DNA of 19,686 nt, from assembly GCA_903854805.1 (NCBI GenBank), contig CAINXK010000136.1:1-19686 (forward strand), given 5' to 3'. The notes under the pieces were generated by a model. That model was not told where the DNA came from and searched no databases. It worked only from the letters and a program-made list of their open reading frames with translations. The translations under genes and the position numbers were made by a program. The stretch comes from an uncultured Anaerolineae bacterium. GTDB lineage: Bacteria; Chloroflexota; Anaerolineae; Anaerolineales; Villigracilaceae. The stretch's first letter is position 1. Every line of letters begins with the position of its first letter. This document shows, piece after piece, positions 1-7,575 of this stretch.

Positions 1-91
1 CGAAACAGCGTAGCGCAAATATTACCTGGTTCGAAGCAAACCAGCACCCCAATCCATACTTCAGGTTAATATATTTTTACTCGTCTTCGTC

Positions 92-1012
92 TCAATTTTC
101 GTGGATATCGTCCATGGAGATATGATCTTCCACGGGCTCCAGGTGCGTACTGATCACAGCATCACTCAGAGCAGCGCGGATATCACCTTCAAAATCCTCC
201 GCGACATGGTGCGCATCGTGAACGGTCCAAGCCCCGGGCACAAGCATGTGCACAGAGATGAAGCGCCGTGATGCCGCTTGCCGGGTGCGTAAAGCATGGA
301 ATCCCACCCCTTTCTGCCGGTACTTGGCCATCACGGCCTCTAGCACTTCACGCTCATTTCCGGGCAGCGAGACATCCATCAATCCGTCGACCGAACGTCG
401 CACCAAACCCAATCCGGTCCAGACAATATTCACCGCGACGATCAGTGCTACAATCGGATCCAGTCGTTCCCAACCAGTGATGGCAATCAGACCAATGCCT
501 CCGATGACGCCTACAGAGGTCCACACATCAGTCATCAGGTGCTGAGAATCTGCTTCAAGAGTAATAGAGTTATATTTTTTGCCGGCAGTCATTAAAATAC
601 GGGCCACAACAAAATTAACCACGGAAGCACCGATGGAAACAACCAGACCAATGCCTACTTGCTCCAGGGGCCGTGGATGAAGGATCCTTTCGATGGCTGT
701 ATAAGCAATCCCCCCAGCAGCAACCAAAATCAGGAGGCCCTCGACAACGCTGGCAAAATATTCAGCCTTGCTGTGCCCAAAAGAATGGTCATCATCCGCC
801 GGGCGAGCCGCAATCGTCAACATTCCCAGGGCCATGATGGCTCCTAAAAGGTTGACAATTGACTCAACAGCATCAGACAATAAACCCACCGAACCGGTCA
901 ATAAATAAGCTACAGACTTCAAGGTAATGGTAGTCAGCGCAGCTGCAATGGAAAGCCATGCAAACCGGGTAAGAGAGGATCTGGTATTTGAAATAACAAT
1001 GTCTTTTTGCAT
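92..1012 (-). CDS. Cation diffusion facilitator (CDF) family metal transporter
   Basis: A 306-residue inner-membrane protein of normal CDF length, expected to export a divalent metal ion (Zn, Fe, Co or Mn) in exchange for protons. About six hydrophobic segments lie between residues 15 and 205, followed by a soluble C-terminal domain (about 210-300) that in the family dimerises and binds regulatory metal. The family signatures are visible: [12 protein letters not shown] in TM2, the [12 protein letters not shown] loop at 73-84, and HLMTD (H158, D162) in TM5. By my alignment to E. coli FieF the two TM2 ligand positions are E50 and N54 rather than Asp/Asp or His/Asp, so substrate cannot be assigned. 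The start is an ATG with AAAGGA five bases upstream. It is divergent from the orphan gene at 1149, so the 136-bp spacer should hold both promoters. Family call is firm, metal unknown. Confidence 0.93.
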   Translation of the reverse strand: MQKDIVISNTRSSLTRFAWLSIAAALTTITLKSVAYLLTGSVGLLSDAVESIVNLLGAIMALGMLTIAARPADDDHSFGHSKAEYFASVVEGLLILVAAGGIAYTAIERILHPRPLEQVGIGLVVSIGASVVNFVVARILMTAGKKYNSITLEADSQHLMTDVWTSVGVIGGIGLIAITGWERLDPIVALIVAVNIVWTGLGLVRRSVDGLMDVSLPGNEREVLEAVMAKYRQKGVGFHALRTRQAASRRFISVHMLVPGAWTVHDAHHVAEDFEGDIRAALSDAVISTHLEPVEDHISMDDIHEN

Positions 1013-1049
1013 AAAGGTCCTTTATAAACAGTTATTCTTGATAATTTTG

Positions 1050-1055
1050 ATTATA
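1050..1055 (-). promoter_or_regulatory. Possible -10 box of the CDF gene
   Basis: On the minus strand a perfect TATAAT lies 38 bases upstream of the CDF start codon. The sequence about 17 bases further upstream (ATTTTG) is a poor -35, so this is only a candidate. Confidence 0.3.
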
Positions 1056-1148
1056 CTCTCTTCCAGTTTAACCAAAATGTGGTTTTTCATTCATGAGAAG
1101 AGCTTCGATGGTACCTGGGATTTATCCTGTCAATAACTCAAAAAACCT

Positions 1149-1901
1149 ATGCTGAATCCACTTGCCACACCACTTGCTAGTGTAGAAAAAAATCAGAATA
1201 GCTGGCGGCTTCAAGTCCCAGCTGGCCCGGGTGGAAATTATCGATTGGCACAGCTGGACAATTATTCTTCTTTGTCGCGCAGGAATTTTCCAGTGACTAC
1301 ACCTGCAAATCTAAGTCTTTGTTGCCGGGCATCATCAACAGATAGCCCTGGAACATGGGGGTTTGGCTTCTGGAATGACCCATTTGCAGTCTCGCTTGGA
1401 CTCCACGGCATGGCCAGGCGGCTGCCAGTGTTTCCCAATGCTTGCTGGTTCTTCAACGCATCTCCAGAAAACCATCTTTCCTTCCATGACCACTTACCCA
1501 GCAGTGGATTGCTGGCACAAACTTTTCGCAGTCCAAAGATTCCTTCCAGCCTGCTCCTGACGGGTGTCATAGCCGTACCGCTATTGTATGTGAAGATACT
1601 TTCAAAATGGCTGCGGAAATTTTCGGGAAGAATAATTGCTGAAGACACTCAACTTCTTAACCTGAATACCACCCAATGGCATGTCTACGATTTATCCTGG
1701 GACTCAAACACGGTTATTTTCAAGGTTGATCATTCCATTGTCTTTCAAACACAAATCAGCCCACGAGGACCGCTGGGTGCTGTCATCTGGATTGACAACC
1801 AGTACGCCGCCTGGCCTGCGGCAGGCAAGCCCAGCATGGGAACACTTCGCCAAACGAGAGCGGAATGGCTGGAAATTGACCAATTGGAGATCAAATTCTG
1901 A
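1149..1901 (+). CDS. Conserved-looking protein of unknown function, possibly GH16/concanavalin-like fold
   Basis: A 250-residue protein with no signal peptide. The N-terminal half carries SWRLQVPAGPGGNYRLAQLD and an aromatic run around TWGFGFWNDPF (about 69-79). The C-terminal half carries WHVYDLSWDSNTVIFKVD (about 178-195), GPLGAVIWIDNQYA and a closing WLEIDQLEI. That order of Trp-rich beta strands resembles GH16 or LamG jelly-roll proteins, and I recall similar unnamed proteins in Anaerolineae. I cannot find the GH16 catalytic ExDxE motif, so enzymatic activity is doubtful. A hydrophobic stretch near 132-150 (SSLLLTGVIAVPLLYVKIL) is odd for a soluble lectin fold. The start is uncertain because no clear Shine-Dalgarno sequence precedes this ATG. 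The gene stands alone, divergent from the CDF transporter and convergent with menA. Confidence 0.7.
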   Translation: MLNPLATPLASVEKNQNSWRLQVPAGPGGNYRLAQLDNYSSLSRRNFPVTTPANLSLCCRASSTDSPGTWGFGFWNDPFAVSLGLHGMARRLPVFPNACWFFNASPENHLSFHDHLPSSGLLAQTFRSPKIPSSLLLTGVIAVPLLYVKILSKWLRKFSGRIIAEDTQLLNLNTTQWHVYDLSWDSNTVIFKVDHSIVFQTQISPRGPLGAVIWIDNQYAAWPAAGKPSMGTLRQTRAEWLEIDQLEIKF

Positions 1902-1960
1902 TTATTCATTCCCTCAGAACTCAAGGTTTCCGGATCTTTCCATAAATATAGTGAACGCAC

Positions 1961-2857
1961 TTATCGAAAAACCACAACCCCAAATGCAAACAAAAGGGCA
2001 AAAATAAGCGCCAACTGTGCAGTTCCAGCCAATGTTTTATTGAGCTGCCTGCCCTCAGATTTTATTAACTCGCGATAAAGAATGAACGCCTGAGGCAGCG
2101 ATAACCAGGATAGCATGATCCCCGCAGAAACCAGCCCAAAGTACCACAAACCCAGGGGTACCAGATATGCAATCAGCAAGCAGGCAAAATATTCTGCAAG
2201 CATTGCGTTTCGCCCAAAGAGCACCGCAAGGGTGCGCTTCTGGGCTTCGGCATCAGTAACCAGATCGCGAGTATTATTAACTACCAGGATATTAACGATC
2301 AAAACACCCACTGGAACGGAGGCCCAGGCAATTGTGACCGTCAAATTCCCGGCCTGAGCATAATAGGTGCCACAAACTGCTGCCAAGCCAAAGGATAGAA
2401 ATACAAAAACATCGCCCAAGGCGTAATATCCGTAAGGGAATGGCCCACCTGTGTACGCCAAAGCCGCGGCAATAATCGAAATTCCCAAGACCAGTACGGG
2501 CCAGCCACGCAACCAAATCAAATACACGCCAAGTAGCGCTGCCAACCCGAAAACAACCCCAATCCCAAGCCGCATTTTCGCGGGGGAAATCATCCCAGCA
2601 GCAGTTACGCGTGTTGGGCCGAGACGATCAGGCGTATCGCTGCCTCGTTCATGATCAAACAGGTCATTGGCAAAATTGGCACCAATCTGCATCAGCAGTG
2701 AAATGAACAAACACGCCAAAGCGGCGGGCCAATAAAAGACTCCATCCCTAAGCGCAAAGGCGATGGCAACAAAGACTGGAGCGGCGGCAGCAGGCAAGGT
2801 ACGTGGACGAGCCGCCATCGTCCAAACCGAAGTAAAGTTGGGGGCTGATTGGGTCAT
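1961..2857 (-). CDS. menA: 1,4-dihydroxy-2-naphthoate polyprenyltransferase (MenA, UbiA superfamily)
   Basis: An integral membrane enzyme that attaches the polyprenyl chain to 1,4-dihydroxy-2-naphthoate in menaquinone synthesis. From the ATG at 2857 it is 298 residues, typical for MenA, with about eight or nine hydrophobic segments. Both Asp-rich prenyl-diphosphate/Mg motifs are present: NDLFDHERGSD (64-74) and NNTRDLVTD (194-202), the second followed by KRTLAVLFG. The stretch YTGGPFPYGYYALGDVFVF (135-153) is characteristic of MenA rather than UbiA or CyoE. An in-frame GTG at 2896 would add 13 residues (MVLCRKNFDEIIF). I prefer the ATG because family members begin close to the W..AARPRTLPAA segment, although its Shine-Dalgarno (GACGAG) is weak. 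No other men gene is in the window, so menaquinone synthesis is scattered in this genome. Confidence 0.92.
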   Translation of the reverse strand: MTQSAPNFTSVWTMAARPRTLPAAAAPVFVAIAFALRDGVFYWPAALACLFISLLMQIGANFANDLFDHERGSDTPDRLGPTRVTAAGMISPAKMRLGIGVVFGLAALLGVYLIWLRGWPVLVLGISIIAAALAYTGGPFPYGYYALGDVFVFLSFGLAAVCGTYYAQAGNLTVTIAWASVPVGVLIVNILVVNNTRDLVTDAEAQKRTLAVLFGRNAMLAEYFACLLIAYLVPLGLWYFGLVSAGIMLSWLSLPQAFILYRELIKSEGRQLNKTLAGTAQLALIFALLFAFGVVVFR

Positions 2858-3331
2858 AAAAATTATCTCGTCAAAATTTTTCCTGCATAATACCACTATC
2901 GCGACAAATATTTGGTTGATTCTAGATCAGCCGGTACATTTGTGATCTTCCACCCAATAATACTGGATGAACTAGGCTCAACAAATTCCAAGATTAGCGC
3001 CAAACCTTACCATAACCCTGCGCCAATACCGAAGAATTGTTTTGAAGGCAGAACCTGCAAGTGCAAAAGTACTGTAGCTACTCTCGACCTCACTGTTTGG
3101 CTATCCGCGATACCGATTTTTGCTGCGCGGCAAGTACGCATCGATGGTTTTCCCTGCATAGGGATGTTTGGAGCTTGATTTCTGCTCCAAACATCCCCAA
3201 AAACCTCTTTTTCCCTTCGGGGCAGCCAACACTGGCGAGCGTGGCGCACCTCGTGATTAAACAACAAGTACAAACAAAAAATTCTTAATGAAAGCGAAAT
3301 GAGATCTGGACCCCACCTCTCTTTCATTTTT
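2858..3331. other. Gene-free gap between the S45 acylase and menA, rich in inverted repeats
   Basis: I see no credible gene in this 474-bp stretch; its short frames lack family motifs. It contains one long perfect hairpin (separate entry), a CCC-TTC-GGG hairpin at 3213-3221, GCCA-ACAC-TGGC at 3225-3236, and a weaker CGAG/CTCG pair just after. This clustering suggests a structured transcript or a copy of an intergenic repeat. Confidence 0.5.
3161..3197. repeat. Perfect 14-bp inverted repeat (hairpin)
   Basis: The left arm GGGATGTTTGGAGC (3161-3174) is exactly complementary to GCTCCAAACATCCC (3184-3197), with a 9-base loop. It lies about 135 bases beyond the stop of the S45 acylase gene. No T-run follows directly on either strand (the plus strand has a run of five T after about a dozen bases), so it is not a typical intrinsic terminator. 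It could be a REP/MITE-like repeat or part of a structured RNA. Confidence 0.75.
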
Positions 3332-5887
3332 TCAAGGCATCAAATTTAAAGTAGCCTCTGCATCCCCGGTCACCGAGGCGTCATCCCACCACATGGGATA
3401 ATACTGGATATTGCGCCACAGGTCAGCCATGTCGATATAATGAGGGTGGTAGGCATGCCCGGATTGACCGGTGGTATGAACTGTGACGGAGTTATCCAGG
3501 TCGCTTAGGTCCACAATCATTCGCATGGATGGCAGCCAGTTGACTTCAAACGAATCATAGATATCCCAGCCGGTGGCATTGACAATCGATTCACCGCCAT
3601 TAGTTGAGAATGGTCCACGGTTAAATAAATTTTCAATCGGAGCAATCCCTGATTTTCCCAGAGTGCCATTTTTGAAGGTGGATGAGTGCAATTCGCCCCA
3701 TTTCCACTTGCTAATATCAGAACCGAATTTTTTCGTGCAGACCTGGCACTTTACAGCTTCGGCAAAAGCCCTGGCAAATATATCATCCCGGGTTTCTATT
3801 TTATCCGAGGTAGTTTTGTCATCCCACCAGGGCGAATTTGGCTGCTTGACCAGGTTACGCATGATCTCATAAGTTCGTGAGCCTCCTGCGGGTTGATAAT
3901 CATCAGGGATGTTTTCATCTTTGAAGGTTGCCGCCACCAGATCCCACCAAAAAACCTCGAACAAAGCTGCGGACGCTGAATCCATCGTTTCCTGATAATC
4001 CCAATTAGCCAGGAATTGATCACGAATTTTCACAAGTGCCGGATCCAGATTGATCTGTTTCAAAACAGGGACAATGGTTTCAGCATTAAGACTTTTATCA
4101 TCGCCTTGCATTTTCTGAAAATAGGCGATATCGATCTTTCCAGGAGCCTGCTGGAGCATATCCACTATCCGTTGAGCGCGAAAACCATAATCCCAATCTG
4201 TTCCGACCAGGTATTTATAATCAGCCGGCGGCACCTGGTTGTTGGCGGTTACAATGTAACCGGACGGTGGATTCAAGACGAAGGGATGCTCATCGAACGG
4301 GATATAACCGGTCCACTCGTATTCTCCAGTCCAACCGGGCACCGGGATGCGTCCATCACCTTTGGCGCGAATCGGAACATTACCCGGCATCTGGTATCCG
4401 ATATTGCCATCGAGATCAGCATAAAGCAGGTTTTGAGCCGGGACCATAAAATGACTGGCAGCGCTGCGAAATTCTTCCCAATTCCTGGCTTTGTCGAAAC
4501 CCCAGATAGCCTCAAAAACCGAGCCCGGTTCGAGCGCAGTCCAGCGCAGCGCAATCGCATAATCCTTGGGAAGTTCAATCCCCGCCCGGTCCTTAAAAGC
4601 TGTGGCGGTTGGCTTAACATCGTTCTTGAGTGCACCGTAAGTATCCGAGATGATCGGACCATGGCGGGTAACGCGCACAGGCAGATCAACTGGTTGGCCG
4701 CCACCGATTTTGATAGTCTCAGTTCGGACCTCCATATCAACCCACTTGCCCATATACTCGTACTGATTAGGATTGGCAGGATTGATCTTTTCAACATACA
4801 GATCCATCACATCCGGACCTGTATTAGTAAAAGCCCAGGCAATTTGATCGTTATGCCCGATAACAACGCCTGGCACACCAGCAAAGGAAAAACCAGCAAC
4901 CTCAAAAGGACAGTCTGCAGATTTGGGGGCGCAATGCAAACCAACCTGATACCAGATGGATGGCATTTGAATACTGAGATGCGGGTCATTTGCCAGCAAC
5001 GGTTTGCCCGTGGTTGTTAAATTACCAGAAACCACCCAGTTATTGGATCCAATCGACGACCCAGCTTTACCGAGCACTCCATCCAATGAACTCAGTTTGT
5101 TAGAGACATAATTCAGGTCAGATGAAGAAAAAGCGACCGTGACATCCAGCGCCTGACCGGCCGTAGCGGGCCGAACTGAGGCGCTCAGGTCACCAATTTG
5201 CGGAACTACAATCGGATGATCAGACGGATATGCTGGAAAAAGATCATCCACCTGTTCAGGACTCAGGGTTTTCATCAAAACCGCACGCTCGATCTCCGCG
5301 CCCATATTACCGCGCAAATCCCAAGCCATCGCCTTGGCCCACGTCAGAGAATGAATGGGTGTCCATGGTTCAGGCTTATAAGAGGGCGTGAGCAAGCCCA
5401 GGATGCCATATTCGAGACTCAGCCCGGTGCCTGCGTGGTCCTTCAGATAGGAATTGACTCCATCAGCATAAGCAGAAAGAATGGAACGAGATTCTGGATC
5501 AAGGGTTTCAAATTCTTTTTCGGCAATTTGTCTCCAGCCGAGCGTACGTAAGAAAGCGTCCGTATCTAATTGACTCTTTCCAAACATCTCAGAAAGCCGG
5601 CCGGACCCAATATGGCGCCAAAAATCCATTTGCCAGAAACGATCCTGGGCATGTACAAAACCCTGGGCCATGAAAAGATCATGCAGGCTTTTGGCGTAAA
5701 TATGCGGAATACCCATCCGGTCACGAACAACCCGGACCTGGTCATTCAGACCAACGAGCTTCAGATCACCGTTGGTCTGCGGAAAGGATGCCTTAATTGC
5801 GGCGTTGCCAGCCAGGCTACCCAGAATGCCCAGCAACACTAAGACGCTTACCAAACCCATCAAAAATCGACGTAACCTAGCTGACAT
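3332..5887 (-). CDS. Penicillin acylase family (peptidase S45) N-terminal-nucleophile amidohydrolase
   Basis: An 851-residue precursor, usual length for the family. These enzymes cleave themselves into alpha and beta chains and hydrolyse amide bonds of beta-lactams, acyl-homoserine lactones or other N-acyl compounds. Residues 8-27 form a hydrophobic signal or anchor, implying an extracytoplasmic enzyme. The alpha chain shows DRMGIPHIYAKS and FVHAQDRFWQMD (78-88). The predicted self-cleavage site is G280/S281 in GSNNWVVSG, making S281 the nucleophile, and DPH follows at 301-303. TANN (547-550) and R570 fit the oxyanion Asn and conserved Arg. The C-terminal GQSGHAYHPHY segment is also typical. 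The start has a strong GGAGG Shine-Dalgarno. The substrate cannot be read from sequence. The gene is alone, divergent from the orphan at 6009. Confidence 0.93.
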   Translation of the reverse strand: MSARLRRFLMGLVSVLVLLGILGSLAGNAAIKASFPQTNGDLKLVGLNDQVRVVRDRMGIPHIYAKSLHDLFMAQGFVHAQDRFWQMDFWRHIGSGRLSEMFGKSQLDTDAFLRTLGWRQIAEKEFETLDPESRSILSAYADGVNSYLKDHAGTGLSLEYGILGLLTPSYKPEPWTPIHSLTWAKAMAWDLRGNMGAEIERAVLMKTLSPEQVDDLFPAYPSDHPIVVPQIGDLSASVRPATAGQALDVTVAFSSSDLNYVSNKLSSLDGVLGKAGSSIGSNNWVVSGNLTTTGKPLLANDPHLSIQMPSIWYQVGLHCAPKSADCPFEVAGFSFAGVPGVVIGHNDQIAWAFTNTGPDVMDLYVEKINPANPNQYEYMGKWVDMEVRTETIKIGGGQPVDLPVRVTRHGPIISDTYGALKNDVKPTATAFKDRAGIELPKDYAIALRWTALEPGSVFEAIWGFDKARNWEEFRSAASHFMVPAQNLLYADLDGNIGYQMPGNVPIRAKGDGRIPVPGWTGEYEWTGYIPFDEHPFVLNPPSGYIVTANNQVPPADYKYLVGTDWDYGFRAQRIVDMLQQAPGKIDIAYFQKMQGDDKSLNAETIVPVLKQINLDPALVKIRDQFLANWDYQETMDSASAALFEVFWWDLVAATFKDENIPDDYQPAGGSRTYEIMRNLVKQPNSPWWDDKTTSDKIETRDDIFARAFAEAVKCQVCTKKFGSDISKWKWGELHSSTFKNGTLGKSGIAPIENLFNRGPFSTNGGESIVNATGWDIYDSFEVNWLPSMRMIVDLSDLDNSVTVHTTGQSGHAYHPHYIDMADLWRNIQYYPMWWDDASVTGDAEATLNLMP

Positions 5888-5912
5888 ACATCCTCCGTTG
5901 AATATTGTGCCG

Positions 5913-5945
5913 ATTATAGCGCAGTGTTTACAATACGTTTACAAT
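5913..5945 (-). promoter_or_regulatory. Probable S45 acylase promoter with tandem direct repeat over the -35 region
   Basis: On the minus strand a TATAAT (5913-5918) lies 25 bases upstream of the acylase start codon. Its -35 region falls inside two exact copies of GTTTACAAT (plus strand 5926-5934 and 5937-5945) spaced 11 bp, about one helical turn. The -35 hexamer itself (TAAACG) is poor, as expected where an activator binds. The repeats may serve a regulator of this gene or of the divergent gene at 6009. Confidence 0.45.
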
Positions 5946-6008
5946 TTATTAAGCATCCATTTAACTAAATCAGGTAATATTAGGTAAATAATTCAATAAA
6001 GGATAAAT

Positions 6009-6308
6009 ATGTTAGCTATACAGACTGATACAACAAATATTTTCAATACTTGGGAGCAAGTCCAACAACCGGTGCATGGCGCAAACCAACAAGCCGACAC
6101 GTTAAGGTTGCTGGCCGCACTGGATGAAGGTTGGCAAATCCAGGAAGTCGCGAATTACCTTGCGCACGGCACCAACGCCGAAGGACGCGGATACTTAATC
6201 ACCCTCTACCATCCTCAACGCAGAATAACTCGCGAATGGAGCGTGCTACTCAGTTCCAGCATAGACGCATTGCTGGCCTTTGAAGGTGTGCCCAGCATTA
6301 ATGCCTAA
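6009..6308 (+). CDS. Small protein of unknown function (99 residues)
   Basis: I do not recognise the family. The start ATG has AAAGGA upstream at good spacing, and a terminator-like hairpin follows 25 bases after the stop, so this looks like a complete one-gene transcript. The protein is soluble, without signal peptide or membrane segment. Its middle (about 30-55, LRLLAALDEGWQIQEVANYL) is predicted amphipathic helix, and the region GRGYLITLYHPQRRITREWSVLLS (about 60-83) looks like two beta strands. The shape would suit a small nucleic-acid-binding or adaptor protein, but that is a guess. It is divergent from the S45 acylase with 121 bp between start codons. Confidence 0.75.
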   Translation: MLAIQTDTTNIFNTWEQVQQPVHGANQQADTLRLLAALDEGWQIQEVANYLAHGTNAEGRGYLITLYHPQRRITREWSVLLSSSIDALLAFEGVPSINA

Positions 6309-6333
6309 AGGTTGCAACGCACCATAAAGAATG

Positions 6334-6358
6334 AAAAGGCTCCCATGTGGAGTTTTTT
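6334..6358 (+). terminator. Rho-independent terminator of the 99-residue gene
   Basis: CTCC (6340-6343) pairs with GGAG (6349-6352) over a 5-base loop. The stem extends through two G-T pairs into an A-run/T-run, and six T follow the right arm. The GC core is short, so strength is moderate. Confidence 0.6.
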
Positions 6359-6741
6359 GTTTTAACCCGGTCAATGTCCACGTCAAAGAAGCCTGTTACA
6401 AAATGAAAAGAATTCCACTCAGCCTTTCTAACATTTAAAGCGCCGGAATATTAACCATCGGTTAAAGCTGGTTGGATTCGGCTCAAAATGAGCACAAAAA
6501 TAACATCTCCGTACTCTTCCTGATTGAGATTTTTGTAAACATAATTAATGCTCAAGTACTTGAGAATGTTGGGATGGATCAAAGCTCAAATGAGAATTAA
6601 TCGATCGGAACAATTAGTGAGGTTGGTTAGGCGAGATTTGTTGTAGAATACAACATCAGATAAGCAGGTAGATATCCTGCCCATACCTTACCCATTCAAC
6701 TCTCCACACTGAAAAAAATAAGCATAGAAATAGGAGCATAT
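6359..6741. other. Gene-free gap upstream of ppk2 with two short palindromes
   Basis: No credible gene. TTAACC-atc-GGTTAA lies at 6451-6465, and TGTTGTA-gaa-TACAACA (7-bp arms, 3-bp spacer) at 6639-6655. The second overlaps a possible -10 box TAGAAT (6644-6649) and lies about 90 bases before the ppk2 start, so it is a candidate operator. Confidence 0.4.
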
Positions 6742-7545
6742 ATGGAAAAGTATCGCGCTAAACCAGGTGGGAATATTAAACTCAAGGATTTTGATCCGGA
6801 TGAAACCAGCCAATTTTCGGGCGACAAGCAAGCTGGAATAAACAAATTGGCAGAATTAACCCAAAAACTGGATAGCCTGCAGGAAGTATTATATGCCGAG
6901 CACCGGCATAAGATCCTGGTAGTTTTACAGGCCAGGGATGCGGGTGGCAAAGATGGCACCATTCGCTCAGTTTTAAGTGGCGTAAATCCACAAGGGGTAC
7001 ATATCGCCAGCTTCAAAGTCCCCACCGAACTGGAGCAGGACCACGATTTCCTGTGGCGCATTCACCAACAAACACCCGGCAAAGGCGAGCTGGTAATCTT
7101 CAATCGCTCCCATTACGAAGATGTTCTGGTCGTTAGAGTGCACAACCTGACCAGCCGGGAAACTTGGAACCAGCGCTATAAAATGATCAACAACTTCGAA
7201 AAAACACTTGTTGATGAAGGTACTACTATCCTGAAATTCTATCTAAACGTATCCAAGGATGAGCAGAAGAAGCGCCTCCAGGAACGCATCGATAACCCTT
7301 CCAAAAATTGGAAGTTTAACCCGGGTGATCTAAAAGAGCGCGCTTTATGGGATGAATATACAAGCGCCTACGAAGATGCATTCAATGAGACCAGCACTGA
7401 CTGGGCACCCTGGTACGTTATCCCTGCCAATCATAACTGGTATCGAAACCTGTGTGTGGCATCGATACTGGTCAGGACGCTTGAAAACTTAAAAATGAAC
7501 TTTCCCACACCCACTGCGGACTTTAGCAAACTGGTAATTGAGTAA
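6742..7545 (+). CDS. ppk2: PPK2 family polyphosphate:nucleotide phosphotransferase, probably class III
   Basis: A 267-residue cytoplasmic kinase that moves phosphate between inorganic polyphosphate and nucleotides. The Walker A equivalent is ARDAGGKDGT (64-73, with D66 and K70), the Walker B region is FNRSHYEDVL (120-129), and the lid is KNWKFNPGDLKERALWDEY (188-206). FNRSHYED rather than FDRSWYNR places it in the class that phosphorylates both AMP and ADP (class III), as far as motif reading allows. The ending PWYVIPANHNWYRNL is a family hallmark. Length is standard. The ATG has AGGAG at good spacing. It forms a single unit and converges on the SIS gene, with a shared hairpin starting at its stop codon. 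Confidence 0.94.
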   Translation: MEKYRAKPGGNIKLKDFDPDETSQFSGDKQAGINKLAELTQKLDSLQEVLYAEHRHKILVVLQARDAGGKDGTIRSVLSGVNPQGVHIASFKVPTELEQDHDFLWRIHQQTPGKGELVIFNRSHYEDVLVVRVHNLTSRETWNQRYKMINNFEKTLVDEGTTILKFYLNVSKDEQKKRLQERIDNPSKNWKFNPGDLKERALWDEYTSAYEDAFNETSTDWAPWYVIPANHNWYRNLCVASILVRTLENLKMNFPTPTADFSKLVIE

Positions 7546-7572
7546 TAGCGGCTCACACTCGAACCGCTATTA
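7543..7572. terminator. Hairpin between convergent ppk2 and SIS genes
   Basis: TAATAGCGG (7543-7551, including the ppk2 stop) pairs perfectly with CCGCTATTA (7564-7572) across a 12-base loop. It lies exactly between the two converging genes and could act in both directions, but neither side has a T-run, so intrinsic termination would be weak. Confidence 0.55.
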
Positions 7573-7575
7573 AGC

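Noticed and set aside
27..50. GGTTCGAA motif resembling a tRNA T-loop
   Set aside because: The flanking bases do not form a T-arm stem and no acceptor or anticodon arms can be built around it.
1811..1828. GCCTGC-g-GCAGGC palindrome that looked like a REP insertion
   Set aside because: It lies in frame inside the orphan gene and encodes a plausible turn (PAAGKPS) without disturbing the reading frame, so a repeat insertion is not needed.
3007..3327. 106-codon minus-strand frame in the gap after the S45 acylase
   Set aside because: Composition is Cys/Arg/Trp-rich and it is built over the hairpin cluster, so it reads as non-coding structured DNA.
4016..5020. 334-codon open frame on the plus strand inside the S45 acylase gene
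   Set aside because: It is antisense to conserved acylase sequence, has no recognisable motif and is explained by codon bias of the real gene.
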